Positions 48,564 to 59,828 of a stretch of 64,000 nucleotides of DNA are shown here, piece after piece. The position numbers and the translations under genes are program-made. A model generated the notes under the pieces. It was not told the DNA's origin. It saw nothing but the letters and a program-made list of their open reading frames with translations, and made no database searches. Positions within the stretch are counted from its first letter, which is position 1. Every line of letters starts with the position of its first letter. The DNA comes from Marsupella aquatica (taxonomy: Eukaryota > Marchantiophyta), in contig OZ316898.1 in the NCBI GenBank assembly GCA_973895155.1, positions 20,522,001 through 20,586,000 on the forward strand, read 5' to 3'.

Positions 48564-48625
48564 AATTGAAACCCTAACTACTTACAATATTTTTAGAAAT
48601 TGACCCTAAAATTAGGGTTTCAATT
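48564..48625. repeat. Perfect 14-bp inverted repeat containing telo-box motifs
   Basis: Arms AATTGAAACCCTAA (48564-48577) and TTAGGGTTTCAATT (48612-48625) are exact reverse complements separated by 34 nt. AAACCCTAA occurs again near 48655. Confidence 0.85.
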
Positions 48626-48988
48626 CAGTTTTGAAACAACAATAGTGATATCCGTAAACCCTAATGACGGGACTTCATAAGTTGACAATGGAGTTTGCCA
48701 ATGCTACATACAACCTACAATATTTTAAAATGAGATCATGAATTGGATATTACATAGTTGAGGAATTTGTCAAAACCTTCTCTGCATGTAAGAAATTCGG
48801 AATCGTTTCTCTTGTTTGGACGTAAGAGTCATGTAATTGTCTCTTTGTATTGCAACCCATCCACCCTGATTGTTTTGCAAACCGACATGTCCAATCCGAG
48901 CTGATTGAACTCATCTCAAATGCAGAGCAGCAATTGAATATCCCTGTCCAATGCATGCAATTGCCTAACAGCTAGGATAGGATCACAG

Positions 48989-49306
48989 TTAGCAAGCACC
49001 AAGACCATCAAAACCAAACAACGATGGACCCTCGAGGATGGATTTGAGAAAATTAGGTTCCGAAAACAGAATCAGACCTTCAACCAAGGTTGGCATTTGG
49101 TGCAGCATTTGTATTATGATTTTAATACTTGCTAACGATTGTCCATGTCCATATGCATCCACAATAATGTCAGTTGTGATCGAGCAGTTTTCCAACCTGA
49201 TCAGATGTAATAGAACTCTTTCAGAAGTGAGTATTCCCCACTGGAGTGCAATAAGCTTATCGACGAAATGTCGACTGGTCGCACACGTCAGCCTCTCCTT
49301 TACCAA
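48989..49306 (-). CDS. Hypothetical open frame, doubtful
   Basis: A minus-strand frame of about 105 codons (including ALQWGILTSERVLLHLIRLE and LASIKIIIQMLHQMPTLVEG) has a protein-like residue mix but matches no family I know. The start is not clearly ATG-led, and neighbouring frames (49257-49457 and 49656-49859 minus) might be linked exons. Fragment of a decayed gene or chance are both possible. Confidence 0.15.
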   Translation of the reverse strand: MVKERLTCATSRHFVDKLIALQWGILTSERVLLHLIRLENCSITTDIIVDAYGHGQSLASIKIIIQMLHQMPTLVEGLILFSEPNFLKSILEGPSLFGFDGLGAC

Positions 49307-50736
49307 TCCCTCTCATCTCCTCTTTTTGCACCACAGTGGCTAATAATTTCATCACCCGGCCCCAGCTCTCCTCTGTGGTAAAGACACTGAGAATAAAGAT
49401 TCGTAGAACAAGATCCTTCCACTTATCAAGTAACCAGTCCATGGATCCACCGCTCACTCTCCTCTAGTTGCATTGCTTAAAACCATTGGATAGTTATATG
49501 AATTTCTGTCTTACCGCTGTTGAGTCTAACGCTACAATGGAGACATCACCTTCTATCCATTTAAGATATCAAGCATTTGAAGCAGACTTGATAACAGACT
49601 GCTTGGAATTTGAATGCTGGGGATACGGTGTCACGCATTTTCCTTCTACTTGCGTTTAAAAAACGATATTACCTAGATGAAGGCACCAGAACCACTGTTT
49701 GATTTGAAGGTGTCCTTTACAAACTGATGATTGAGACATAAGCATCCAAAAACGTCTGATGATCCGGTAAAGATTTGCATTTAGTAATCTTACCACCGAA
49801 TTCATTGACAATAATTGGGTTGAAGAATTGGCTGCAGTGTCTGTGTTATGGCACGCCACATCGTCTCTGCTTTGCTACTCTGGTACTTGGGAGGTAATTG
49901 GCAGGTAAGATGTGAGAGCAACAGCAACCAAGGAAATTTTGCTTCGGAGCCTTCAGTCTCGGTAGAACGAGATAATTTTGCTGGAAGTTTGGATGTACCT
50001 ATCCCAAGCTTACCCCGCACTATACGCAGTGCACCTGCTGCTGTTAATCAGATTTCCCCCGCATATCAAGCGCGCCTTGCTTGTAAGCAATTTTCAACCC
50101 TTCTGTGCATTGAGCTTTGAATTAGTCTCCTTAGGACCTTTGAAGCATGTCCTTGCAAAGAATTTTGTAATAAGAGGCCTACGGAAGCATGGTCTGTGTA
50201 GCTTCCCATCAATTGGCCGTGAAACATTGGCAGTAACCTCACACTTTTCCGTTTGAGGTTCTCCCATTTCTAGTGCGTTTTGTTCTCCGAGACGCAAAAT
50301 AGAGAATGGAATACACAAAATGCTGGTGGATCGTCACAGTTCTGTATTGCAATTGTTCCCAATTCTGTTTGATTAGGAGTTTCTTGACATTAATTTTAAA
50401 ACTACAGTCATTCGCATTAGCGTTCAGGTGGCCCTAGCTAACTTGCGCAGGGAAGACTATGTACATGGTATATTGATACTCGTAGGGTTGACTACTTCAT
50501 CGCAATCGGATTCTACAGTCCTCCTTCAAGTCATAAAAATCTAGCATAGCTTAAATCTGCAGTTGACGATAGCACGTATATATTGTAACTGGTCTGTATA
50601 TTAGAGAGTTGATTTAGAAGCTTATGTTGGTATCGTGATTCATTTCTGTTATTTGGCAAAATTAAAATTAGGAAAATGAAGTCATACACTGACGGTACTT
50701 CAGCCTCGCTACGCACACTACTCACACAACTTGAGG

Positions 50737-51878
50737 ATGGCAGCCCCAGGCGCAGTATCCACCTCGAATTTCAGAGCACCTACATCTGTCTACGTTGCAG
50801 TTCCCCTTGTCAGCGTTCTTGTTGGCTTGGGCTCAATTTATGCTTACTATAGTTGGAAGAAGAACCTGCTAAAGAACAGAAATTTGAAACTGGAAAAGGT
50901 TGCGGAAAAGAGGCGACGCGTTTCACTTAAGCCGGTATCTACTCGGGGAAACCTGATTTCAAGCTCGACAGCTGAAACCTCCACCACATAGCTAAATTCT
51001 GTGACCTAGATGTGACTCTGATTATTGCTGTCGCTGGATTTGGACGAGCTAGGTTGAGCACTTTAAGTCGTGTAGCGCAAAATGATTCTCTAGTCACAGT
51101 CAAGCATTGTAATTCCTCAAAGCATCACTCTGACTACTAAACATGCATGCACTTCATTGATCGGTTCACAATGTAGGGCTCGACCGAGGCAACCAAAATA
51201 GCCCTAAAGTATGGACTATATGCGAGGAGTCAGAAGTCAGAGCACGATCCTGCAGCTTTGATCACCTTCTCTTCTACAATTACTGGGTTAGCTACTGAGC
51301 TAGAGATGGTCGATGAAATGGTACTCGACTTCCAAAGCTCTAACGCGGGTGAAGCGATTCCCGAATTCCATAAACTGGCTGTCGACAATGATGCCTACAG
51401 TGTGACCATCAACCCCTTGTTCAATTCTTTGCAATCTGGAGCTTGCGGCTATGTCCTGAGCAGTGTCAAAAACCCACTTCTACGCTTCACAGACGAGCGT
51501 CTAACGAGTGTCCCGTTGAGGTTGGAGAATTCTGCTTATGTAGCTCTCGATGTAGCTGCTTCTCCTTCTCCTCCTCCTCCTGGAAGTCCACAGGATGAGA
51601 CGGACGACAAAGAGGATGAGACCGAGTATGAAGAGGATGAGGGTGTGACCACCGGCTCTGAAGAGACCTCCACAGCGATCGGTTCTCCCTCCAGTGGCTC
51701 TGAAGAGACCTCCACAGCAATTGGTTCACCGTCCAGCGGCTCTGAAGAGACCTCCACAGCGGTCAGTTCACCTTCGAGTCTAGGTGACGAATCAACCTCT
51801 GAAACTGATACTTCGGAGAAAGGAAAGAATTCCAAACCTCTCGTTGGTGAAGCAAGCAGCTCTAGAACTCGACGATAG
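50737..51878 (+). CDS. Predicted two-exon gene: membrane-anchored acidic protein of unknown function
   Basis: Exon 1 (50737-50934) starts at ATG and ends CTTAAGCCG before a GTATCT donor. Exon 2 (51177-51878) follows an ATGTAG acceptor. Both junctions are phase 0 and join open frames into 299 residues. Residues about 17-38 (SVYVAVPLVSVLVGLGSIYA) form one membrane helix, followed by a basic stretch (KKNLLKNRNLKLEK, EKRRR), so the C-terminal bulk probably faces the cytosol or stroma. A central part (EATKIALKYGLYARS, HDPAALITFSS) looks folded. Then come a Pro run, an acidic run (DETDDKEDETEYEEDEG), three perfect-length 14-residue repeats (GSEETSTAIGSPSS) and a Ser/Lys-rich end. I recognise no family. 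The intron is predicted, not shown. Confidence 0.5.
51654..51779 (+). repeat. Three-copy 42-bp coding repeat
   Basis: Units start at 51654, 51696 and 51738 with GGCTCTGAAGAGACCTCCAC. Each encodes 14 residues (GSEETSTAIGSPSS or close). Third-position differences with conserved residues favour a translated frame. Confidence 0.9.
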
Positions 51879-53987
51879 CATGGACGACCTTGAATTGGAT
51901 TATGAACAATCGTATTACCGTTTCTTTATTTCATATGGTCTAATAGAACAAGTGAACACATCTATAAGTGCGTTGATTGCAATTGTTACACCATGCGGGT
52001 CAGACGGTTTGTGGCTAGATACATATAGGTTGGACTAATGTCCAAAAGCATGCTCAAATTTTCCTCTCAGGAAGGCTTCAGATTGTGTCGTAGCTGTCAA
52101 AAAGTAGTAAATGATTGCCAAAGAGAACAAAGTTTACAGGAGTTGATACGTGCGGTTGCGGACGTTCTATCTGTGTCTGCTCTGATCTGAAAGGTGGGGA
52201 CTTATGGAACTGATCATCTGATCGAGAACGAGATTGTTGGAAGCATCCAGAGTAAGTGAGATTATTTACAGGCAGCGCAATTATCCATGCATGATAGCCA
52301 ATATCGAATTCGAGAAACACTCACAACCTTCTTGGTAGCAATTTGCAGTGCATCGACCAGTCTGAAATGTAGGTCGATATCCAAAAAGTGTACGGTAGCT
52401 AGCTACATGGAACGAACCCGAAAGTGAAGATATAGGACGCTCTCCTGTCGTCAGCAGGAGAGGGCGCTGTGTAGCGGGTGAGGGTTCGCTTTATAGCTAC
52501 AGTTGAACGGAAAAGTGCATTCCGTGCGCTTTTCTTTGAAGCTGGTTTTTTGTGTGTCGTCTGATTGAAGCCGAAGGCCTTTTGTACACGGACCGTTGGT
52601 GTACCTTACTCGAGTGGTCAGGTTCTTTGAAACTTCGCCAACGCCAGTGGAAAATTAGATGAATATTCTCACATTCACACCAATTGATAAGATTGCTAGT
52701 GCCATTGATTGTGTATGGAATGTACTTGAAGAAATTATATTTCGGAGTTGGTCCAGAAGTGCAATCGATGATGGTGATCCGGATCCTGATCCGGAGGAAG
52801 CGTGGATAATAAGCACTACGTACCGAGTGGCCGATCTGGTCAGATATCTTATCAGCTAAGTTGGACACATTCAATATGACGTTATCATATCAGTTTTCTG
52901 CATGATAGCAGTGTGCGACGATCGTTATTTAATCCATAGTTGGAGGGATTATAAGTTTTTCTTGGTCGGGGTACTTTACCAGTGTCGATGCAGACTTCTG
53001 AGTTGTGAAATGAGGTCGAAATCTGGCTGGACGAGGCAACTCAAATTAGGAGCGAGAGGCCGGAAAGGTCGAGTCGAAGAATCACGGAGAGAGTGAGAGA
53101 CTTCAGGCACCTTTAGTCTCGGGTGTCCTTGAATCCCTGCACACAATATTCTTTCAGCACAAAGTTGTCCTATGTGTTGAAGGGAGGTTAGTCAATGTGC
53201 GTCAAGCTGAACGGTGGATGCAATATGGGGCCATACAATCAGTAACACTCACATGACCTCGAGAGATCTAAACCGCTGGCTAAATCCAAACTCTACGAGG
53301 TATTGATAGTCGATTGTAATCCAGGGCAGACTGGGAAACCACTGATGGCTTCCTTGCCATTAAAATTAGCGGGATACATGTCATGGAGGATCGAGCAAAT
53401 CAGGCTAATCTGGTAGCCAAATCAGTTCACACTGAAGACCGACAGGTGGCGGCTAACGAATACCACTAAAAAATGTTGACCCTGAAAACCCTTAGACTTT
53501 ATGCATTGGGTTACACTCAAAATTTTCACCCTGAAGAACAATTTGACTTTAAGCATTTGGTTACACATTAAGACAAAGGGGAATGGATTCCAATTTTTCG
53601 CTTTCTGACCCTTGGCCAGAAAGATAGTCAGACGCAATCTAGGTCCAGGTACGGTACTGATAAGCATCGTACGATTTTGCTTTTGCACACCACGATTATC
53701 AGGTGGCCAACCTCGATTGATTTCTAAATCATCCTAGCTACTCAGGTGAAAAAGATCCCTATCGAGATCATTGATAAATAACCAATGTGTTTTCGCCGAT
53801 GTTTCTCGCCTACGCAAGCCCGGAAATTGTGATGTTGTTACTGGGGTTCTGAATAGAGACAGGAATTAATGCGCCAACTGGGGAGGGGAAACTTCAGCTC
53901 TCAGTTACATAGCGAATCATGGCATGGAAATACCCATCAAACCACAATCCTGTCATGGTGGATTGTACTGATAATAGTGCTTTCCCT
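51879..53987. other. Gene-free region
   Basis: No gene was recognised. A small hairpin with arms CTCTCCTG (about 52441-52448) and CAGGAGAG around a 7-nt loop lies at 52441-52464. Imperfect repeats with GACCCTGAAAA/CACCCTGAAGA words lie near 53475-53570. Confidence 0.45.
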
Positions 53988-54079
53988 TCTCGCTATAAGA
54001 TGAATCAAGCTCATTTCGGGCACAAATACAGGGGTTCTCGCTATAAGATGAATCAAGCTCATTTCGGCACAATTACAGG
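53988..54079. repeat. Two-copy tandem duplication of about 46 bp
   Basis: CTCGCTATAAGATGAATCAA appears at about 53990 and 54037, followed each time by GCTCATTTCGG and ACAGGGG. Confidence 0.85.
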
Positions 54080-54222
54080 GGCCAAATGATTGAGCTCATA
54101 GTGAAGGAGGCGGTTAAACTGGAACGGAAGCAAATTCCTCCTTATAAGAGACTTGAAAGGTTTGTCAAAAGGATCACAAACTTTGCAAGATGTTGGGGGA
54201 AGAGAGGAGCTCTGACTTGCTA

Positions 54223-54441
54223 GATCGTTGAAGGAAAAAGCGATCCACCTGATAAACGCTGAACCTGATAATCGATTAACCTGCAGATTCGAAGACATGG
54301 ATCGTTGAAGGAAAAAGCGATCCATCTGAGAAACGCTGAACCTGCAGATTCGAAGACGTGGATCGTTGAAGGAAAAAGCGATCCACCTGATAATCGATTA
54401 ACCTGCAGATTCGAAGACGTGGATCGTTGAAGGAAAAAGCG
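54223..54441. repeat. GATCGTTGAAGGAAAAAGCG minisatellite
   Basis: Four units begin with GATCGTTGAAGGAAAAAGCG (about 54223, 54299, 54360 and 54421) and carry CTGCAGATTCGAAGAC near the end. Lengths vary from about 60 to 76 bp because some units contain an extra CGCTGAACCTGATAATCG piece. It directly precedes the LINE fragment. Confidence 0.9.
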
Positions 54442-54519
54442 CTGAAAGCAAGATATGCTATCGCTCAAGTTTAAGTGGAGAACGATTCACAGTCTTCGAA
54501 TCTGCAAGCACCGATGGGG

Positions 54520-55287
54520 AAGAACAACTGCAGCAACTTGATGATGCAAAGATTAGATGGGTCCAAGAAACTTTGCGCATGGCATGTATTTCTGAAAGGA
54601 GAGAAAGGGAACAACATGCAGTTCTCCTCTTAAATTAAATTTAAAGTTTCAGCCATTCACTCGAAGGGTCTGAAAGACCATACCGGCCCGCATACCTGGA
54701 CAGTCAGGAAGAAATGGGAAGACATAGCTGGAATAGCTACTGAATTCTATTCAAACCTTTGGTCTTGGAAGGATAGGCTCTCGATCGGAAGCTGAACTTA
54801 GGGAGGTGCTTGACAAAGTTAACATGGGGATTTCAGAAGAAGACCGACGGTCATTGGAGGCGGACGTCTCGTAGGATGAAATACTTGCAGCGCTCTGGGC
54901 AGCAGCAAGGCTCCGCGCCATGGTGGATTCCCTGCTAAATTCTACGTCGAGTTTTGGAAGCAGATGGGACCATTGTGACTGCTGGTGCTTCAGTTCGATG
55001 AGAGGAAGAAAACATGGAAGAGTTAACTTTCTGAAAGGGTTAATTGTTTTACTCACGAAGAAAGGAGACCCTTTGTTAGGAGACAATAAGTGACCTATTT
55101 CTTTAATGAATGTATCATGTACCACAGCTTAGGTTTTCACCATACGTTGCTGCTCACATTTAACGAAATGGTTCACCAGGAGATGAACGACAGGAGATGA
55201 ACGACTGGTCATTCAGTTTTATATTTTGCTTAAGTTAGACATCGTCAAGGTCTTTGATAGTGTAGATTGGTTTTTTATGGAAAAATA

Positions 55288-55290
<3 letters not shown>
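54520..55290 (+). mobile_element. Degenerate LINE fragment (start of reverse transcriptase)
   Basis: Pieces in several frames follow LINE ORF2 order. ATEFYSNLWSWKDR (about 54735-54780) is the pre-RT linker. ISEEDRRSLEADVS and DEILAALWAA lead to GGFPAKFYVEFWKQMGP (RT motif 0/1). Then LLTKKGDPLLGDNK, PISLMN and LDIVKVFDSVDWFFM (RT motif 2-A region, at about 55235-55283). Frameshifts separate nearly every block and nothing follows motif A, so the copy is both decayed and 3' truncated. A (TA)n tract follows. Confidence 0.7.

Positions 55291-55322
<32 letters not shown>
55291..55322. repeat. (TA)n microsatellite
   Basis: About 15 TA dinucleotides immediately after the LINE fragment. Confidence 0.95.
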
Positions 55323-55325
<3 letters not shown>

Positions 55326-55477
55326 GATGGGTTTTGGTGAGTTTGGCAGTTGGGGGCTAGAGTTCACTCCTTTCATTATGACTCATTCATGAAAAATAGT
55401 GTATTGCATGACAATGAAAATGGATTGCCAATTTGCTACACACAAGTGATACGTGTATTCTTCCTGATATTATATTT

Positions 55478-55685
55478 AAAATAGAAATATTGATGCACAA
55501 AGAGACATGACTTTGTGGTAGCTCACTTGAGTAGAGACTGATAGGTATTGGGTTTAACTTTTGTGACTGACACTTCCTGACTTTTGTGGCGGACATTTCC
55601 TGACTTTTGTGGCTGACTCGTCCCTTTCTGTGGGGTTTCACACATTTCCCCTTTAAAAAAAGGAAAAAAAATAGAAATATTGATG
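55478..55685 (+). mobile_element. tRNA-derived SINE, copy 2, with 18-bp target-site duplication
   Basis: AAAATAGAAATATTGATG-type flanks (18 bp, 55478-55495 and 55668-55685) are identical on both sides of the body at 55496-55667. The body has an A-box-like GTGGTAGCTCACTTG (55515-55529), a degenerate B-box GGGTTTAACTT (55550-55560), a GTGGGGTTTCACAC segment and an A-rich 3' end. It is the same family as 32641-32778, with an extra internal repeat of TTCCTGACTTTTGTGG. The long direct flanking repeat is the signature of LINE-assisted retroposition. Confidence 0.88.
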
Positions 55686-55739
55686 ACTTTCCTGTGTCCC
55701 TCGCACCCCAGCCCATGCCTCAGTCATCATAAACCAACT

Positions 55740-55960
55740 GGCTTAGGTCAGTTGGCTAGGGTATTAGCTTGAAACTGAAAGGTTATAGCTAGGTTCAATC
55801 CCCCTTCACATACACTTAGGGATATGGAGGGTATATGTGCGTGGGTGGGATGGGTTTTGTGAGTAGTGGATGGGAGTTCTCATTACCTCCTCAGCCCCTA
55901 GTTGCCCTTAATTAATCTCTCCCTCCTGGTACAGGTCCCTGTTGGCTCACCCTGAATTGG
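55740..55960 (+). mobile_element. Second SINE-like element, different family
   Basis: A tRNA-like head with A-box GGTCAGTTGGCTAGGG (55746-55761) and a good B-box AGGTTCAATCCCC (55791-55803) is followed by a non-tRNA body that ends near CTGAATTGGTTCCTACAAAC. No clear target-site duplication was seen, partly because a later tandem duplication begins in its 3' end. Confidence 0.55.
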
Positions 55961-56382
55961 TTCCTACAAACAACAAATGTCACTATTGGGGTGAGGAGAG
56001 TCTACTAGCAAGTGTTCTTCTTCATTTCATTTCAAGACAAAAAAACAGCACTCAGTCATAAAGACAATGAGTGAATCTTTCTGACTGAGTCTTGAGGCAA
56101 TTAAGCACAACCAGCAGCAATCTTGAGGCAAATCAATGCTCCTATTAGTACTAATTTGGGCTGGCTCACCCTGAAATGGGTTCTTACAAAAAATCAATGT
56201 CACTATTGGGGTGGGGAGAGTCTTCTAATTAAGTGTTCTTCTTCATTTCCTTTCAAGACAAAAAAAATACTCAGTCATAAAGACAATGAGTGAATCTTTA
56301 TGTCTGAGTCTTGAGGCAATTAAGCACAACCAGCAACAATCTTGAGGCAAATCAATGCTCCTATTCTTACTAATGCGGGCTG
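55944..56382. repeat. Two-copy 219-bp tandem duplication
   Basis: GGCTCACCCTGAA starts copies at 55944 and 56163. Both carry GTCACTATTGGGGTG, GTGTTCTTCTTCATTTC, CAGTCATAAAGACAATGAGT and GAGGCAAATCAATGCTCCTA, and both end in GGGCTGG. Differences are few. Confidence 0.92.
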
Positions 56383-58562
56383 GAAACCATTGGGGCAGTT
56401 TTTGCCGCCATGATGCCCTTTTAGAACCAGCCCAGGCAAACAATGGCCCAGACACCCTGGACAGTGCCATCTGCCCTGCGATTGTCCTTAGCTTGTCTGT
56501 CACCCATTGCATTGCACCCGTTGCTAGATATTACTTGAGTCCACACAGCCCGGTTGGGAGCCATAGCATCAGCCCATCTCAAACTGCCGCAAACAATCCT
56601 AATTGGCCAAATCCACCTGTCAACATATTGACGGGCGTATCGATTATTTCAAAGTCATATGCTAAATCTGCTCTATTTTGCACATTTTAAAAAATCCAAT
56701 ACACGGACATGCATCGAGCCTTGAGGTGTGTATTTTTCCCGATTGCGTTTTGTCATTTAGGGTGGACAACACAAGAGGATAGGGTGAGAGGAAAGTTCAG
56801 ATGAGTACCATTGTTGCCCAAAGAAATTGCAACATAGTTCCATACTTTGCAACAAGATCTAACAAAGTCATATTTGCTGAAGGTGCATTGAATGAGCAAA
56901 CGGTTGACATGGACATTTAGACTCAATTTCAGGCAAGTCTTGAAATCATCAATTGGTGATCTTTGCCGGAGAGGAAACCTAGTGCCAGATCTAATGTTTG
57001 TCATTGAATGTTGTAGAATGACTGATAACATATACTGCATCTCCAGGTCTTAAACCGAATCAAAAATCAAGTTGTGGGACTTGTATCCACCTTCACAATC
57101 TCCAAATGTTAGGTGTGCAACCCAACTAGCAAGAGCGTCTATTTGTGAGGACCTGTGTTGAGTTGTGTATTGATTATCATCTCTAGAAAACAATGTTTGC
57201 TGGGCGTGATGCTACTCCATTTGCAAAAACATCAAAAAGTGCCTCGATCATAAATATCTTTTACTTAGTTCCTTGAATTAATACGTTCATTATGTGCTCC
57301 AATTGCCTGTGTCACGAGTGTGAACTTGTTTAAAAATGTTGAGATCACATTCATTTTGGCCCAGATCCAATAATGTGTCGAGACAACACTCTAGGAACAA
57401 GTTTACCACTATCATTTGGCCTGGCTGTCGTGAACCTTGTCCTCAACATTAATCCACATTCTTTTGATCTAAGTCTCTACTTCTTCTTGTTTGGGTTTCA
57501 TCTTTCTTAAACAACTTCAGGTGGTCCTAGTTGAGATGTACCTACAGTCATATTCCCCTCAACTATAATGTGTAGGCAGCTACGTACACAGATGACCAAG
57601 TATTAAAAAATAATTTCAAAGAAAGAGGATGTAGTAAACAAAGATTGGGGTTGTCCTTATTTGGATCAGACCACGTAATCTATCCACAACTCTTCAAAGA
57701 TAAGTGAAATGGAAAGGTTTTGTCAAAGAACAGATCACACCAGCCGTCATACATAGCAGAAAATTGTTAGTTGTCATTTTTTGCATGAAAATCGTGCATT
57801 AATTAATTTGTATAGTGCTATGTTGCATGAAAAGTGCATACTAGATTATAAAGTCAAAGAATGGATTAAAGACAACAAGAAGACAAACTTTCTTGGGAAC
57901 TGAAAGTTCACTTAGGGCACCAAAAAAAACTTCTGGAAAAGGGGCAAATATGTTCAATGTGAAACGGATCCTGATTGAATTGTTTTCTTCACGTTTCCCT
58001 TGTAGGCTTTCTGGAATCTTCTCAATTCCCCCAGCCATAGATGTTCTTGGTTGGCCCCACCATAGATGTTCTTGGTTGGCCCCACTGTAATCCAAGTAGT
58101 ATCCTCGTTGCTTAAATTTGATTCTCTAGAATCTACTATGGCTTAGTCCTCTCTTTGCTCAGCTCGCCCTAGATATGCTCATTTTTGTTTTTATTTGCTT
58201 TGAAAGCCAAAAAGTAGACCCATTTAACAGAGGATATAATTATACATACTTTGGAGTATGCACCCCTGTAGGCTAGCCCACAAGGGGGGACAATACCCAG
58301 GGATCTTACAGGGACCATACCAGAAAGAAAAGAGGGTTACCAGGACCACAAGGCCACCAGCCAGAGGCCGAGGAGAAAGCAGCACTCCCACCACTACACC
58401 CCATTATACCCACCCTTCATGTCCTCAATCCCCGTAGCCATGGAGTGTCTCACTTGGCACCACTCTAGTCCAAAATAGTCTTGCTTTGATGCATTTCTTC
58501 TAGAATGTGCTACTGTGGTCCTTTCCAATCCCCTTAGCCCTTATGAATCCCCTTATGAATAT

Positions 58563-58617
<55 letters not shown>

Positions 58618-59828
58618 GACCCATTCCAAGATCATGGCATGATAAAAACTAGGACAAGTAGGAAATAATAAAAAGTATTATATAAAGACAAATCAGCTAC
58701 CCAAATTGTATCTATACCAAGATAACACACAAAAAAACCATTATTAGCATAACACAACCAAAATGTATCCAAGCACTAAAGTATATATACACATCTAAAC
58801 TCATATCATCTATATGGGATAACTGGACCGTTTGATCAAGATACCCTAAAAAAGGATGACTCACTAGAGACTAAGAATTGACCCCCCACCACTCCTCACA
58901 CATATATTTTCTTTGGCAACACAAGCACACGCACTATACACTTGTCTCCTTTACTTGATGTGTCACCAGCAAACACTGCGCAACTCTCTAGGCTTTGTTA
59001 GTCCTCTATTATTCTCTGCAAAACTGTGCACAATACCACACGCTCCATAGCTCCTCCTTGTTTGATGCTCTGCACTTTGGGATCTGCACAATACCTAGTG
59101 ATTACTTATTGTGGCACATTCTACTGCACAATGCTTCACTGCTACATACTGCATCTGGGGTAAAGCAACCACCAGATATGGCCAGAGCTAGCTCAGCAGG
59201 TATGGCAATCTACATTTACCAATATCTAGAAGGTTTTTTCAGAATTTTTTGCTAGCTTGCAATTACTATGTGTCTCCCCGTTGCTGCTGTGGCTGGAAGA
59301 AGCAGAAACACATAACTTGATTCCTTTTTTTCAGAAGGAGTCCCCTTAAGGACGGGGCTGAATGAAGACCTTAAGGGTGTAATACAGGATGTCAACTGTA
59401 TTGTAATTCCAGTTGAAGGTATTTGACATGACATTTTTTGACACAGTGACATGTCTGGACTGCACAAAACTAGAATGATTCTCAATGAATCATTTATAAG
59501 GTTTTTTCACATTAACTTGTCGATTATCTTAGGTATTGATACTAATACTCTGTTTTTCTGTGGGTTTTGGTTACATAAAGCAAGTTATAGACTTTCACTA
59601 ACCTACACATTGTAGTCTATATGCTATGATATATGACATTTTAGAAAATGTTTGATACTGTATGTGTAGCATTTCAGGCACCAAACAGTGATATCTTACG
59701 GTACAGCCCAATCTTATTTGGATATTTGAGTCATACAATCACAAATCTGTACTGTTCATGCCCCTTATGCACAGTTTTAAAGTAGTACTTTATAAGAATC
59801 TCTTTTTACATCCACTAACACATTGATG
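56383..59828. other. Gene-free, AT-rich region
   Basis: Only short open frames with no recognisable families are present. There is a perfect 25-bp tandem duplication containing GATGTTCTTGGTTGGCCCCA (58036-58085) and a (CT)n tract (58564-58614). The final 500 bp may include the 3' tail of the minus-strand LINE. Confidence 0.5.
58564..58614. repeat. (CT)n microsatellite
   Basis: About 25 uninterrupted CT dinucleotides. Confidence 0.95.

Larger units (their letters stand above)
46932..50736. other. Gene-poor region
   Basis: No gene is supported. A hairpin with telo-box arms lies at 48564-48625. A weak open frame on the minus strand is listed separately. A short ATG frame at 49848 (MARHIVSALLLWYLGGNWQ, followed by a GTAAGATG donor-like site) could be a signal-peptide exon, but I found no matching downstream exon. 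Confidence 0.45.

Noticed and set aside
51536-51835. Minus-strand open frame with EVSSEPLDGEPIAVEVSSEP repeats
   Set aside because: It is the antisense shadow of the 42-bp coding repeat in the plus-strand gene.
56355-56690. 111-codon open frame
   Set aside because: It starts inside the 219-bp tandem duplication and has no family resemblance.
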